Notes: generated from the sequence alone by a model not told the origin. A DNA stretch of 64,000 nucleotides from Lutjanus erythropterus (GCA_020091685.1 CM034613.1:2384345-2448344), one strand, 5' to 3'. Positions 46,293 to 58,100 are shown, numbered from the stretch's first letter. Numbers and translations: made by a program.

Positions 46293-46835
46293 AGTGTGTT
46301 ATACCTGAACTAAACCCTGGTTTGTTTGGGTCAGTATTAATGCCAGACTCAAACTTGGACCAGATAACTGCTCTCTGGTCTATCTTGAAGGGGTGGTCTC
46401 GAACTATTAGTTCAAGTGAACTCTGGAGCGGTTCATTTCTGGTGTGAACATTCGAACAGGACACAGGAAGCGTTGCGTTGTATGTGTCATTTCACTGGTT
46501 CAGAAACGTTTTCTTCTCCTGTTTTTGGTCAACTTGTATCAGTTTTCTACCTGGACACACGATAAAGTTAGAAATAGCTATATTTTTAAATTATTTAATA
46601 CCCACCGTCTGATGAGACGTTCATGCTTGTGGTCTCTAAAGTCTATAGATATTTCTAGATCCAAACCAACAGAACATATCCGTTTGTTCATTGGTCAAAT
46701 TGTCAGAGTTTAAAAAAGCAGCAAACGACATTTCCACCACATGACTTGCGTTTAGAGTTTCTGGAGTGTTTGAGTTCTGTCTTTGTCAACGCAGTCGGTA
46801 AACTGAAACAAATCATTTATCATCTTCACAATGAT

Positions 46836-46930
46836 TTGTTGAAACGTCTGGAAAGATCTAGTAAGTGGACCTTGAGTTGAGACTATTTTCTTGTGAAACT
46901 GTTTCTAAGGTCAAGAATGGACTTAAACAT
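46836..46930 (+). repeat. Right arm of the long direct repeat
   Basis: This is the counterpart of 46222-46292. The two arms enclose about 540 bp that contains TGGAGCGGTTCATTTCTGGT, a phrase typical of a fish DNA transposon. The right arm ends exactly where the next transposon (46930) begins. Confidence 0.8.
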
Positions 46931-47635
46931 AGGGTTGGGCAATGTCTACTGAATTGCCATATCCGCAGAGAAACATTGTAATGGATGATGATAACCCACT
47001 AACCCAACTTGCTAAAACGAATTTGGAGAATCCCCACCAGCCCACCAGGAACAGCTGCTTCCCACTTCCCCTCAGCTGAGAAAACTCCAGCTCCCATCAC
47101 CAGCGAAGGAAACAGACTAATCAACTCTCACGTCTGCCAGGCGAGCGTCGGATATACACCCCTGCACCAGATTTAAAAACGTTTTCATCTCTGCAACACA
47201 TGTCCGTAACTTAGTTGTGTTCAGCCTCTGAAGCTTGAAACAAAGTTAGCCAACTAGCTATCCTGAGGAAGTTATTCTAAGATAACAATAGTGCTAATAA
47301 CAATGGAACGATCGAAAGAAAGACACTAGCAGTGGCCTGCAGAAAAGAAACACAGCTGTCACCAATGTAACTGAGCGTTCACCTGACTAGACAGGTTTAA
47401 TAAGGAAATAATAAACCGGACATGGAGACGTAATGTTCTAATGCATCCTGTTATTTTCTCGCCCACAAGCCAAAAATGCACAAGAACTCCTACTTTATAG
47501 CAACTCTGTGGGGGACACACAACCTCAAATACAGAGGGCTTTTAAATCACAATATAACAGTGGTAGAGGGCTCAGTGGGTGATGACTGTCAGCTGTTGGG
47601 GATGGACGAGGGCATTGTCCATTGGCACAACCTTA
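46930..47635. mobile_element. DNA transposon remnant with TAGGGTTGGGCAATG ends
   Basis: The left end TAGGGTTGGGCAATGTC is mirrored by the right end (reversed TAAGGTTGTGCCAATGGAC). The right half is shared with 40700-41000, giving two copies in the window. No transposase motif. The target duplication is not convincing. Confidence 0.6.
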
Positions 47636-47869
47636 CTTTTGTGTTTTTGGAATGGGAAGTCATTTGGACACCTCAGGTGCAGTTCAATACAATCTTCTGG
47701 GGTGATAACAAAATAAAGGCATGTGTCTTAAAAATCACTTCAAAGTCCATCCCTGAACTTGGATCAGATAGTGAATACCTCTGCTTTATGACCTTTTATT
47801 TGATAAAATCCCTAATGCTGCTTTAAGGATAAAGGAGACTAAAAGCTCATATACTCACAAGATATAGAA
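47636..47869. other. Unassigned stretch
   Basis: Nothing recognised; the 116-codon frame at 47476-47826 crosses a transposon boundary and is not a gene. Confidence 0.4.
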
Positions 47870-48180
47870 TCACCTCCGAGCGGAGCACATTCCCCGAAGC
47901 TTAAATGTTGTGAAAGTGATCCCTCCCTCATGCACACATGAATGGTTCGATTATATCTCTCCCCTGAAGGCAGCATGCCAGGACGAAGACACACTTGCGA
48001 TGATACAAACACAACTTCACTGAACTGCAGCTCACCTCAGAGGAATGCTGTTTGCATCCAGTCCTGTGTTGTCATGTGCGAATCGCTAATCTATGAGCAC
48101 TGGCACGCTCTACCTTCTGTTACACAGATTCACAGTTGGCAGGCGTACTTTGGTAGAAAATAGTTCTCAATGAAACTGCA
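47870..48180. other. Possible conserved non-coding element
   Basis: This repeat-free, complex block includes words such as GAATGGTTCGATTATATCTC and ATGTGCGAATCGCTAATCTA. The 73-codon frame has no domain. The call is by texture only. Confidence 0.28.
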
Positions 48181-48269
48181 CAGTTAGATCTGCGGATTAT
48201 TCTTTCTTTGTGATTGAGTTTTCCAAAGGCAGTTGGATGACAGTAGACATTTCAATTCAGGCACAATTT

Positions 48270-48420
48270 TCATTATTGAGTAATCAGTTGATTTTATTCA
48301 ATGAACCATTTATCCTATAATATGTTGGGAAAATAGTGATGCCAGAAAATGGTGAAAATGCCCATCATATTTCTCCATTACCAAAGATGATATTTTGAAA
48401 TTGCTTGTTTTGCAGTTTAA
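48270..48420 (+). repeat. Heavily diverged TAATCGATTAA-type repeat
   Basis: GAGTAATCAGTTGATTTTAT, then GAAAATAGTGATGCCAGAAA and TACCAAAGATGATATTTTGA, follow the family's order loosely. Old copy. Confidence 0.45.
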
Positions 48421-50700
48421 AGGTGGTTCCATTTATAGTTTTTATCCGGTTGGAAGAATGCCCAGATTCCCTAAGCTCTGATGCTAAGGGAGATGAAACG
48501 GTATGAACATTCATATCACAATTAAAGTGACCAAAATGCTTATGATTCTCAGTATTATTGCATTTTTAAAATGTGCTGAAATTGGCCAAAAAGTAGATGT
48601 GCAAAGATTCGCACATTGATATCATTTCAGTTCAAATAGCAAAGTCAATGTTTTCATTGATGCAGAACCCACGTTGCATGCTGTGCCTGCATCTGGGAGC
48701 AACAATAATTAAAAGTTGAAACGCTTATAATAATTGTCGGAGAATTTATCATGTTTTATTCTGGAACCAATTATGGTTTCATCCCTAGACGCTAACTAAT
48801 ATTTTAATCAAACCTTTAATGTCTCCTTCATGATTTTATTAACCTCCTCTTAACTAGCTCTTATTTTAGGCAAAAATAACATACCCAAAATGAATCAGGA
48901 ATAACTTCTCAACCAAGAGGCCTATATCCATACTTCTGGTCAGTTTTGAAAGGTAAGGGGTTGAGGAATATGAATATATTGTATTTAAACTTATTTGTAT
49001 CACCATTCCAGAGACAAATTAAGATACAATAAAGGAAAAAGTAAAATTTTTATCCTCACCCAGTAAAAAATCTGGATTTCCACTAGCCAGTTGAGCAACT
49101 GAATTTCTTCTCCTACTCCTAGACTGCAACTGTAACTGCAAATACCATGATAATACACTAAAATACAACATTTATGATGCAATATATAAAGATGTTCTCA
49201 GGCACTTGCCAAGTTTTGGCCATATTTATGTTGGCTGTTACTGGGAGTTTTACCTCTAAACACAATTTATTTTCACAGAGCCGAGTTGCAAATAACACAA
49301 ACCTCCTCAAAACATTGATGTATTAATAAACACAATGAATATTGATGAATATTGAAGATTTCCATGTTGTACAGGCAGATAAATGGATAATACAAGGGCA
49401 TAAATACCTACCAATGTGCAAGAAGCAGCCATGACTCTTTAAAATGGTGTAGTAGCGCGCTTGGGCCACTAGATGGCGACAGCTGTAGCTGATGTTCCAG
49501 ATAAGTTAGCTCCCTGTCAAGGCTAGCTTGGTTTTGCCAAGTTTAGCCTTAGTTTTGACAAATTAGCACAAGCTAACGCCTTCATGGTAATATATTGAAC
49601 AACAGAATGCTCACTTTAATGTCTGCGGGGACCCTTCAACTGTTCACTGATGCTGGGTTCTGTAAAATTGCCCGTCCAGCTGATTTCTGCAACCTTGTGT
49701 CAGGCTGTGATCAGCCAACAGCGGGGTTACTCAATTTGCTTTGCCTGGGGGGCCACACAAAATGACAGGAAGTACATGCACATCTACTACTGTCCATGTC
49801 TGGACATGTCTGTTTTCAGGTCATAGTGGTATTTGACACTGAGACAGGAAAGTGGACACACCCCCAGCTTTTCAGAGCAAACTGCTCATTTTCTCATTAT
49901 TTTGACACTTTATTTTATACACTTAACAATTTTTAAAATCGTTCAAATTTGCCTGGGAGGTTAATGACACATTTCTTTGGCGTGACAAACTCAGAACTCA
50001 TGATCTTTAAAGATGTCATTTTGTGGCTCACGTCATTTCAAATTGGAGCTACAGGTTAATGAACATTAATTAGGATGCTACTCAAAACTGATTAGACATC
50101 TTTGAGTCGTAGCTATGTTTAAATTACGTTCCTTTCACATGTTCCACTAGATTCAATAAAGCATTTGATAGTGGTTCAGATTTGATGAAACGCTTTAGAA
50201 TCCCAACTGTAATTTTCCATTTATTGATATTAATCAATCTTCAGATTGTTTCCCAGTGACCTCAGATGTTGTGGAAGTCACGTTCATGCTGACTATTGGA
50301 TTCTTCTTTCAATTTAAAATGAACCAGATACATAAAACTTACCACTTGGAGTGTGCCAGAGGATTTTTCCAGACCCTCTGCCAACACTTAACTCCCCTAA
50401 AGAAATTATCAAGGGACATTCTTTAATTAATAACAAACACACTGCAGCCTGAAAACTTCCATGTAGAATCAGTGGACATGGGGCTTATGATGCTAAGATA
50501 ACAAAGTTATTTTCAAAAAGCTTTCTAGGTTTTTTGTTGTTGTTGTTGTTGTTTTGTGAAAGGATTGTGAAACATTTCCCTGTGTCAAAAGTTGACAACA
50601 GCAAAACTCCACAAACCCTGAAAATGCTTTTGTTATTTTCCTCCTTGACATGAAGTGAAAGTGAAAACATACATCCAGGAGAAACACAATTTTTCATAAC
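48421..50700. other. Unassigned stretch with GTT microsatellite
   Basis: It contains a CTCF-like word (49466-49480, separate entry) and a (TTG)n run at about 50532-50552. No exon or bordered element is recognised. Confidence 0.4.
49466..49480 (+). promoter_or_regulatory. CTCF-like motif
   Basis: CCACTAGATGGCGAC is close to the CTCF core consensus (one unfavoured base near the 3' end). It is a single motif match without support from conservation. Confidence 0.25.
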
Positions 50701-51120
50701 ACTGGGGAAACGGCTAGTCTAAAGTAGGTGTTCAGAGCACGTTTGAATGAGCGCTGTGTCGAATCACCTGGTGATAAAGACGAGCAAAACCCACACTTAT
50801 TTATATGTAAATGTTCCAGCTTTTCAGGAACTGCAGGAATAATTTGTGGCGTATCATTGGATCAGGTTATTATTCTGCCTCGCACACACACACACTGAAG
50901 GTGGCTCTCATTCTGCCAGGTGTGAGGGAAGGTGAACGGAGCCTCCAACAATCATCAGTGCAGATAGGGAATCAGTTTCCCTTCAGAGAGCACTCAGGCT
51001 GATGCATCCCAACGCCTCTGTTCTGTGGAAAAACTACCCGGAAAGAAGAGAGAGGGAAGGAAACTCCTTCACTGAGCGCCTCATTAAGAGCGGGACGAGC
51101 TCAGGAATACTTGAACTGAG
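50701..51120. other. Possible conserved non-coding element
   Basis: A repeat-poor block with purine-rich complex text (for example GAACGGAGCCTCCAACAATC, GAGCGCCTCATTAAGAGCGG). It contains a short (CA)5. The frame at 50811-51002 has no domain. Confidence 0.25.
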
Positions 51121-51496
51121 AGAGAGTGAGATATGAGGAGGGGAAGAGATGAGGTCTGTGGGGATTTAGGATATAGGAAATATAAGAGTAAGCTGTTTAT
51201 AGGGGGATTGGGTTGTGATGGCACTTATGTAGAGAGCACTAGTTCATCACTGGTCCTGCCATCTGCTTCTGTCACATGGCCCCGTGGGTTTTTTTGTGAA
51301 CCTATTGTTCTTTGAATTGGGTCAAATCAGCTTTTCAGGTGTTGTGTTACTGCATTCACACATCGAAGCCCTGCTCTGATGTAAACCCCTGGGTTCTTGT
51401 GTCCATAATTTCTGTATTCTGCAAAGGCCCACTGCCAGTTTGGGGTAGATCGGATGCTGTTTGGGCCAATCAGGGTTCACCGTTTAAGTTGAATCA

Positions 51497-51745
51497 GACT
51501 CAGAATCACTTTTATTGCCAAATCACAAACATGGAATTTGCTGTGGCATGCTGGTGCATAACGACAAACACAGTTCTAAAAATATAAATAAAGATTAAAG
51601 CAAGTACTGTCAGTTAAAAAAGCATTAATAGAATAGAATTAGAATAGACAGTAACACACGAAAAAAAAACAAAATATAAAAACCATAGAAACAATTTGTA
51701 CAAGTGTGACTGTTTGTGATGAAGAAGCTGTACAGGAGTATAAGC
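51497..51745. repeat. Retroposon-tail-like repeat
   Basis: CACTTTTATTGCCAAATCAC and ACATGGAATTTGCTGTGGCA are typical of a teleost LINE or retroposon 3' tail (reverse orientation). A-rich short repeats (TAGAATAGAATTAGAATAG) follow. Confidence 0.5.
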
Positions 51746-51817
51746 CAAGTGGGTTAGAAACTTACTTGACCAAAGTCATGTTTTACTTGGACCTATATAT
51801 ATACATATATATATGTG

Positions 51818-51867
<50 letters not shown>

Positions 51868-51901
51868 TATATTATATATATGTATATGTATATGTGTATA
51901 T

Positions 51902-51946
<45 letters not shown>

Positions 51947-52260
51947 TTAGAGGATGTCAAATAGCAAAAAAGACTTAAATTAATTATCTTGTTTAATCTT
52001 GGGCTGAAAAGGCTATAAAATGTCACAAAATAGAGACGAATGTCCATCCCAGTTTTTTAAGTCTTTAAATGTCTCTTAAACCTAAAGAAGAAAAGCAGGA
52101 AAAGTCCATAATTGAAAGGCTGAAAACAGCATTTTCTGCCATTTTTGCATTTTTTTTCTTTCTTCTTTTTTCTTTTTCTTTCTTGCCTGATTGGGCAAGT
52201 GAGTTGCTAGATTTACTGAGCCCTGCCAATGATACATTCCCTTGCAAGGCTCAACATGAT
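51745..52260 (+). repeat. Dispersed repeat with TACTTG/GGGCAAGTGA ends, copy 2
   Basis: GTGGGTTAGAAACTTACTTG begins it, and GATTGGGCAAGTGAGTTGC then GAGCCCTGCC closes it, as in 32840-33268. A long TA-rich microsatellite (51793-51950) has expanded inside this copy. Confidence 0.65.
51793..51950. repeat. (TA)n microsatellite with TATATG variants
   Basis: About 158 bp of nearly pure TA with TATG/TACA interruptions. The Tyr/Ile-rich frames on both strands are translations of it. Confidence 0.97.
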
Positions 52261-52383
52261 TTTTTTAAACTCTAAAGTTTCAGAAATTTGCCATTTGAGT
52301 TGTCCAGGCACAAGTCACTTGTTCAGGTAGAAATGTTCTTCTGTTTCTGTGAATGCAGAAGAAGAACAAACAGTTGAAATTAT

Positions 52384-53068
52384 CAGAGGTAAAGTAAGTC
52401 AACAAAGTGCAAGTCTCAAGCAAGGCCCACGTTACTAGGACTGTGTATTGGCAAAAATTGGCGATGCGATACGTATCACAATACAGGGGTCACAATTGAA
52501 TATATTGCGATACGGAAGCAAAGTGATATATTGCTATTTTTTAGTCAAGCAAGTCAAGTCATTGCCCAGGCCAACCAAGTCTGAGTCATATGAAATTATG
52601 ATGATCCAGCCGAGTTTCAGAGTTCTAATCAGTTACTCATAAAAAGTTTATTTTTATTTTCAACATTTACGAAAACAGTTGGGGCTCTGAAATGATAAGC
52701 TCCATGGTGAAATATGACACAAAAAAATGTACATCAGTGTTAACCTTCTGCCCTGGCTCCCCTTCAGGAGGATCACACTGTTTCTCCTTGCCTTATTAAG
52801 ACATCTGTCTAAGCTGCTTCTCATATGACACTGCATACCACTGCTCTCTCCTCACTGCTGTCACTGACAACATAAGCCTTGAATCTAAAATTTTCTTATT
52901 TTTGGACTGACGTTAGCTTCTCTCCATGATAGCTGCTTCTGCTGCTCTGACAAGAAAAATGCAGTGTGAGTGTGAGTCAAGTCTCAAGTCATGAATGCCA
53001 ATAATACTAATTAATAATGTGTAACTTAAGCTTGACTTAAGTCATGTGACTCGTGTTCCCCATCTCTG
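52384..53068. mobile_element. hAT-like remnant with CAGAGGTAA/CATCTCTG ends
   Basis: The left end CAGAGGTAAAGTAAGTCA pairs loosely with the reversed right end CAGAGATGGGGAACACGAG. AAGTCTCAAG/AAGTCATGTGACTC words occur beside both. The flanking 8-mers GAAATTAT and GAAACCAA agree at 5 of 8. A different repeat (GGCGATGCGATACGTATCAC at about 52460) is nested in it. Confidence 0.5.
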
Positions 53069-53279
53069 GAAACCAAATTTCCGTTTTTTAGGTTGTTTTC
53101 TTGATTGTGTTATTATTTTGCAGTCCACACAGTGTTCTGTAAAATGTCACTCAAATATAGTTTTATTAACTTCATTTTATTCATGAGTGATGAATTTGAT
53201 CACTTTTTATTTACAATCGAGGCACCATCTCCCTGATAACGATCTTTTCATTTGATCCTGAATTACAAAGCACTTGGTA

Positions 53280-53640
53280 AAGTCTGTTTCAACATGAGCT
53301 CTAAAGATTAATCACTGATCATCCTTCTGACGTTTCATAATGATGACTGAGATATCACCACAGTGATGGTTACAGATGTGATGCGGGTGCTTTAAATAGC
53401 CACACACACGTGCGGAACAGTCGTGCACGATGACAGCTGCTTTGATGCTGATAGACAAATTAACCAATACAACATGACTGATTAAGATGCACTTCTCTTT
53501 CTTTGCCTTTCTTCTTATTTAGAGGTCTAATGAGTGGTGGAGTGGGCACAAGATGTTTAATGCAATTTCTGCATCCGGAGTGGAAATGAAACTCGTACGC
53601 CTGCGCTGTTTCCTCAGTGGTTGAGATTTATAAAACAGAA
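53280..53640. other. Possible conserved element or exon
   Basis: A complex, repeat-free block. A strong acceptor-like site (long pyrimidine tract ending TTCTTATTTAG at 53521) is followed at once by an open frame of 33 codons, beginning RSNEWWSGHKMFNAISASGV and ending at a stop. No donor follows, so if it is an exon it would be terminal. No family match is known to me, and a conserved non-coding element is equally possible. Confidence 0.25.
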
Positions 53641-55029
53641 TCAGGCATACTTGCTGCTTTGTGAAAAACGATCCATATTTTTGTCTTTATGCTTACACAG
53701 TTTTATTTGTGTAGATCGTGGAGAGTTTTATGTAAAAGTAAAATGTTTACAAAAACATTTTAGTGCACTTGTTAGTTGTAGTATGAGAAAGATTGTGACC
53801 AGGTGACCGTAAGTACATGTCATGCTTTCAATCAAAGGCTCCTGAAACTCAGGTTACTCCGTTTCCTGCTTTTCAGCTGAAATATTGTAACAAAGATATT
53901 TTACTGCACTGTTTAGCTGTAATACAGGATGCAACCAGGGGGCATCTATCGTTTTCCTAGTTTCGATGAAACTGCGCCCATGACTTTCCATGACAGAAGC
54001 ATTGACGGTATGACAGGCTGGAAGCTTGTTTTTCTGTCAGCTCACTCTGAATGAACGTGATTCATTTCTGAGCAAAAAGTCGCCATTTTCAGCTGCCTTC
54101 AAAGCTCTAGACTCTGATTGGCTGTCATATGCTGCGTCATGCCAAAGTGGGCACGGTTTTGTCCAAACTAGGTTCGAAAAATGATAGATGTGACCAGGAT
54201 GGTCGTGCTTATCTGACATGTTTGGAGATGGACCAAGTGTTGGTATGTCATACATTTTGTTGCTCTGATTGGTTGAAGGTCATGTTTCATTGCTCTGATT
54301 GGTTGTTGACATTTTGATCTGGTGATGCCAGGCTAGCACAGTGCATCTAAAATGAGAAGAACTTGACTTGACATTGACTGGTGGCATCTTGACTCCATAA
54401 TAAAACATACACATTTTTGCTGATGTTAATAATGCACATTGAATTTTGCACAAAATGTGTATTTAGTAGAAGTATGTAGCAGCTGTGGACTAGTGCAACA
54501 CAGGATAACCTTGAAACTTTCAGACCTCTCTGTAATCTTATCAGTATTTACTATTTTCTTGAAAACCAAACTTGGGGCATATCAGTGAAAATATGATTGT
54601 ATTTTTCAGCCCCACTTTGTCCATTGGTTGTTGAGTTGAGTTTTGACTGCGTTCAAACACTGGATTGAATCTTAGAAGCCTTCAGCAATCAGCCTCCCCT
54701 CTCTGTCTACCCAACTGTGTCATTCTTCTCCCGTCGCCCCACCTGCCTCCTTCTCTGAGTGTATTGCCATCACCATCATTTTTCACCTCAACCTGTGCTG
54801 CTTCCTTACTGCAAATGTGTGTAAAACTCCTCAACACAAGTGTTGCTTTCTCCTCTGGTAAAGCATAATTCCATATTTCACTGAAACTGCCTCCAACCAC
54901 AGTATTTGTAATTTACTTTGTTTGATACCACAGACATTAAGAGCACATATAGTAGACTTTATCATGAATTTTTTATGATGAAATCACAGACAGAGACAGA
55001 GTGTATTTGTACTGAGGTAACCAGCAAAG
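53641..55029. other. Unassigned stretch
   Basis: 54100-54310 has two TTGCTCTGATTGGTTG phrases about 31 bp apart (CCAAT-box-like words, probably repeat-derived). No exon or bordered transposon is recognised. Confidence 0.4.
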
Positions 55030-55400
55030 TGAATGTGAGTGAGTGCCTTGCTTTTTGGAAGAGCTAAGCTGTCATTTTGCTTTTAAATGAGAACGGCGCT
55101 TCAGGAAAACAGCCATATCCCGACAGCACGGCAGCCTATTCTGAAGGCATTACTTACACATGTTGATAGCGTAAGTGATGTGTTCAGGGAACTATCGATT
55201 TGTATGGTGCTTTTACAGTTTGATGTGGGCTCCAGTGGCGTAATGGAACCGTTAGGAGTGGATTTAATGTGACTGTACGTCCCAGCCCAATCCATCCAGC
55301 GGGACAATAGATGTGCCCGTCAAAATGTGAAACTAAAGACATAAAAGAGCTGTCATGTGAAAGGTGGAAAATGAGGAGTGCTTACGGATCAGTCAAAAGA
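55030..55400. other. Possible conserved non-coding element
   Basis: A repeat-free, complex block with words such as GGCAGCCTATTCTGAAGGCA, GCGTAAGTGATGTGTTCAGG and AGGAGTGGATTTAATGTGAC. The overlapping frames on both strands have no domain. The call is by texture only. Confidence 0.3.
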
Positions 55401-55899
55401 AGTGGAGAATTAAAATTCTGAACGAGTTCCAACCTGAATTTAAAGGCAGTGGAAGTTGAGACAGGTCTTATATATTTTCTGGAAGTTTTCCATGCTGCTT
55501 CTCGATGTTCAGAGTGGAAGGGAGCTGTAAGAAGATGGCTATCTGGGATCTACAGAAGTATAGGCAACAGACAGTCAGAGATGTATGTTGGTCCCAAGTT
55601 GCTTCAAGATTTATGGACAAGCAGCACAAAATTACACTAAGTTAGCAGTTAGCAGACAAAGTTCTGTTCATTGAGGAGACCTGACAAATGTCTCTTTGAG
55701 TTATCTAAACAATAACAATAACTGTATAATCGTCTTTGATAGAAATGAGAACAATTTTAGATTATTATTCAGTATAATTAAACCACCCATACGCTGGGAG
55801 AGAAGGGCGCTAATGTGCCTTAAATGCTAGTCGCCACCCATCATTAAGCAGCAGAAGAAGAAGACAGACAGACGATAATATCGCAGGAATAAAGTTACC
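55401..55899. other. Unassigned stretch
   Basis: Nothing recognised; the frame at 55449-55640 shows no domain. Confidence 0.4.
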
Positions 55900-55907
55900 G
55901 TGGCTGA

Positions 55908-56711
55908 CAGAGGTGGGAACAGTATACATATTCTGTACTCAAGTAGAATTACAGATACTTGTGTAAAAAAACTTCTTTACTGCAGTAAAAGTGAAAAAGT
56001 ACAGGCTCTGAAATGTCCTCAGTGTAAAAGTAAAAAGACATCCCCTGAAGGACAGTTCTACTGATTGTTTCTATGCAGAGCTAACCTCACCTCACCTTTT
56101 CTTTTACATCATTTTTGTCTTGCTGCATCATTTTCTTATTGTTACGCCTTGTTATGTCTTTTTTGTATTATTACATCGTGTTACACTGTTTTCATCTTAT
56201 GTCTTTAATTTTAACGTAAGTTTCATCTTATTAGATTTTTGTTTTTTCATGTGTCGTTGCATTGTATTTTGCCATTACATCGTTTTCATCTTGTTATGTA
56301 TTGTTATTTGTCTTTTACACCATTTTGTTACATCGCTTGTTCCGTCTTGTACATAATTTTTGTGGTTACCTCTTTTTTGTCTTGTCCTGTTTTTTTTTAC
56401 ATCTTTTACGCCATTTTCATCTTGTCACATCTTTTACATATTTTTTGTCTTGTTCCAGCTTTAAGTCACTTCCAGTTAATGCTGTTTCATCTTGGTACAT
56501 CTTTTGCGCCCTTTTTGTCTTGTTAGGTGTTTTTACATTCCTCCATTAAAACTACAAATACAGAGTACCAGATACAGATATTTGTTTTAAAATGTAGGCA
56601 GTAAAAGTAAAAAGTTATCAGAAAAAGAAATGTAAAGTAAAGTACAGATACCTGAAAAATCTATTTAAGTACAGTAAGATAGTATTTGTACTTGGTTACT
56701 TCACATCTCTG
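55908..56711 (+). mobile_element. hAT array element, copy D (perfect 8-bp TSD)
   Basis: The element starts CAGAGGTGGGAACAGTATAC and ends TTACTTCACATCTCTG (reversed CAGAGATGTGAAGTAA). Both sides carry the identical 8-mer GTGGCTGA (55900-55907 and 56712-56719). Sub-terminal text (ATTCTGTACTCAAGTAG, GTAAAAGTACAGGCTCTGAA) matches 15413-15540, and the right sub-terminal AAGTACA/TATTTGTACTTGGTTACTT matches 16440-16480. The interior array (56090-56530) consists of short T-rich units like TTTTCATCTTGTTACATC. The Phe/Cys-rich frames are array translations. It encodes nothing and must have been moved by a transposase supplied elsewhere. Confidence 0.95.
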
Positions 56712-56877
56712 GTGGCTGACAGGCTTGTCGTTAGAGCAGAATAAGCAAAAAAAAGTAAGTGAATTGAGCAATAAAGATAAAAAACCAAGTGCCCATGACC
56801 AGCTTGGAGCACAATAAAGCCATTGTTGACAATAAAGGTCAGCTTCAGTAGTTCAGGGATATTTCGGCTATTTACAA

Positions 56878-56939
56878 TCCCACAAAAACACAGAGCACTG
56901 CAAACTGTGCCAAAGAGCAGCCAAGTGCCAGCAAAGACA
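56878..56939 (+). repeat. Source copy of a 62-bp duplicated segment
   Basis: This 62-bp stretch (starting TCCCACAAAAACACAGAGCA) recurs at 58537-58598 with a single G-to-C difference. The surroundings differ. Confidence 0.9.
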
Positions 56940-57724
56940 GGCAACATCACAAACCTGCTCATCATTTGAAACAGTTAGAATAAGCAGAAATGAAGAAATA
57001 TTTTGCTCTTTGACAGTTATTCTGAATAATAAAGAATAGGCTAGTTTAAAACTACAATTAACTGGTTTCTCCAACTTTAACTCAGGAGGAAAAAGAAATA
57101 CTGACTTCACATTTATCAGGATGATTAATTCATTAATTAAATATCAAGTCATATGAAATTTTTTATGGTGATCACATTTTTGGCCATATCATCCAGAGCC
57201 AGCCCTAATTTAAACTACTGGAAATTAAAGTGTGGACAAGTTTCTCTTAGTTATGCTCGAACATGAATCCTCAGATTCTTGCTCTTTTTACGATTATAAT
57301 ATGCAGACTTATTAAAGGCTATTAAAATTCTTACTGTCTATGATTTCACCAAGATTTTTGTCTTGGTTTGGGGCGTTCTTAGACAGTAGGATGACATGAG
57401 TGCTGACTGTCAGCCTGTCTGTCTTTGCATCAAAGGCACTTTTAGTTTTGTCTGTATTTATTGTGGCTAAAGGACGTTCAGGAACATCCAGTTATTGGTC
57501 TATTCAATGCACTGCCAAAGAATCTATGGTACTGCTGTGTCAAGCTTAAATGATAAGTCACTTAATATTATATAATCATCAACTATTTTCAGTTCAGTTC
57601 TGTTGTTATTATTGCGTTCAGTCCATGATTGTGAAACTTGATAAAAACAGAGAAAAACTGATGAAAAATAAAAAGTTAAAATAATCAACAATTGGTTTTG
57701 TTCATTTTTCAAAGAGAACTGCTA

Positions 57725-57935
57725 TTCTCTGGTTTGAGTTTTGAGGCAGAAATTTGAGAATTTGCTGGTTTCCTCTGTTTTAGATCTTTGAAAAATGAAT
57801 ATCTCTGGTGACAAACAATACATTTCAAGATGCTGTCATGGCTTTTTAAATAATTGGGACATATTTCACAATTTTCTAACATTTTCTAACAACTAATTTA
57901 ATCAAAAGGGGAAAAAAGAAAACAAATTCTCAGAT
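57725..57935 (-). repeat. TAATCGATTAA-type repeat, diverged copy
   Basis: TTTGAGAATTTGCTGGTTTC, ACAAACAATACATTTCAAGA and TTCTAACAACTAATTTAATC keep the family's order on the minus strand. Confidence 0.55.
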
Positions 57936-58014
57936 TAATCGAGAATGATGTAATGTGGCCAGGGTGTAGTAGAGTAAATCTGAGTGTTGTCCTACATAAT
58001 TGTAAAATGTGGTT

Positions 58015-58100
58015 TTCTTTTGGTTTTGATTTAAAAAGCATGCAAATGTTGAATAATAGAGATCCAAGGAATGAACCTTGGGGAACTCCTTGTGTCATGT
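58015..58100 (-). pseudogene. Possible LINE reverse-transcriptase scrap
   Basis: The minus strand reads MTQGVPQGSFLGSLLFNICM, very close to the GVPQGS-LGP-LFNIY motif of non-LTR reverse transcriptases. Downstream residues (NHILQLCRTTLRFTL) are reminiscent of a decayed Y-A-D-D region. No further RT motif is legible. Confidence 0.55.

Noticed and set aside
51706..52047. Tyr/Ile-rich ORFs on both strands
   Set aside because: Translations of a TA microsatellite.
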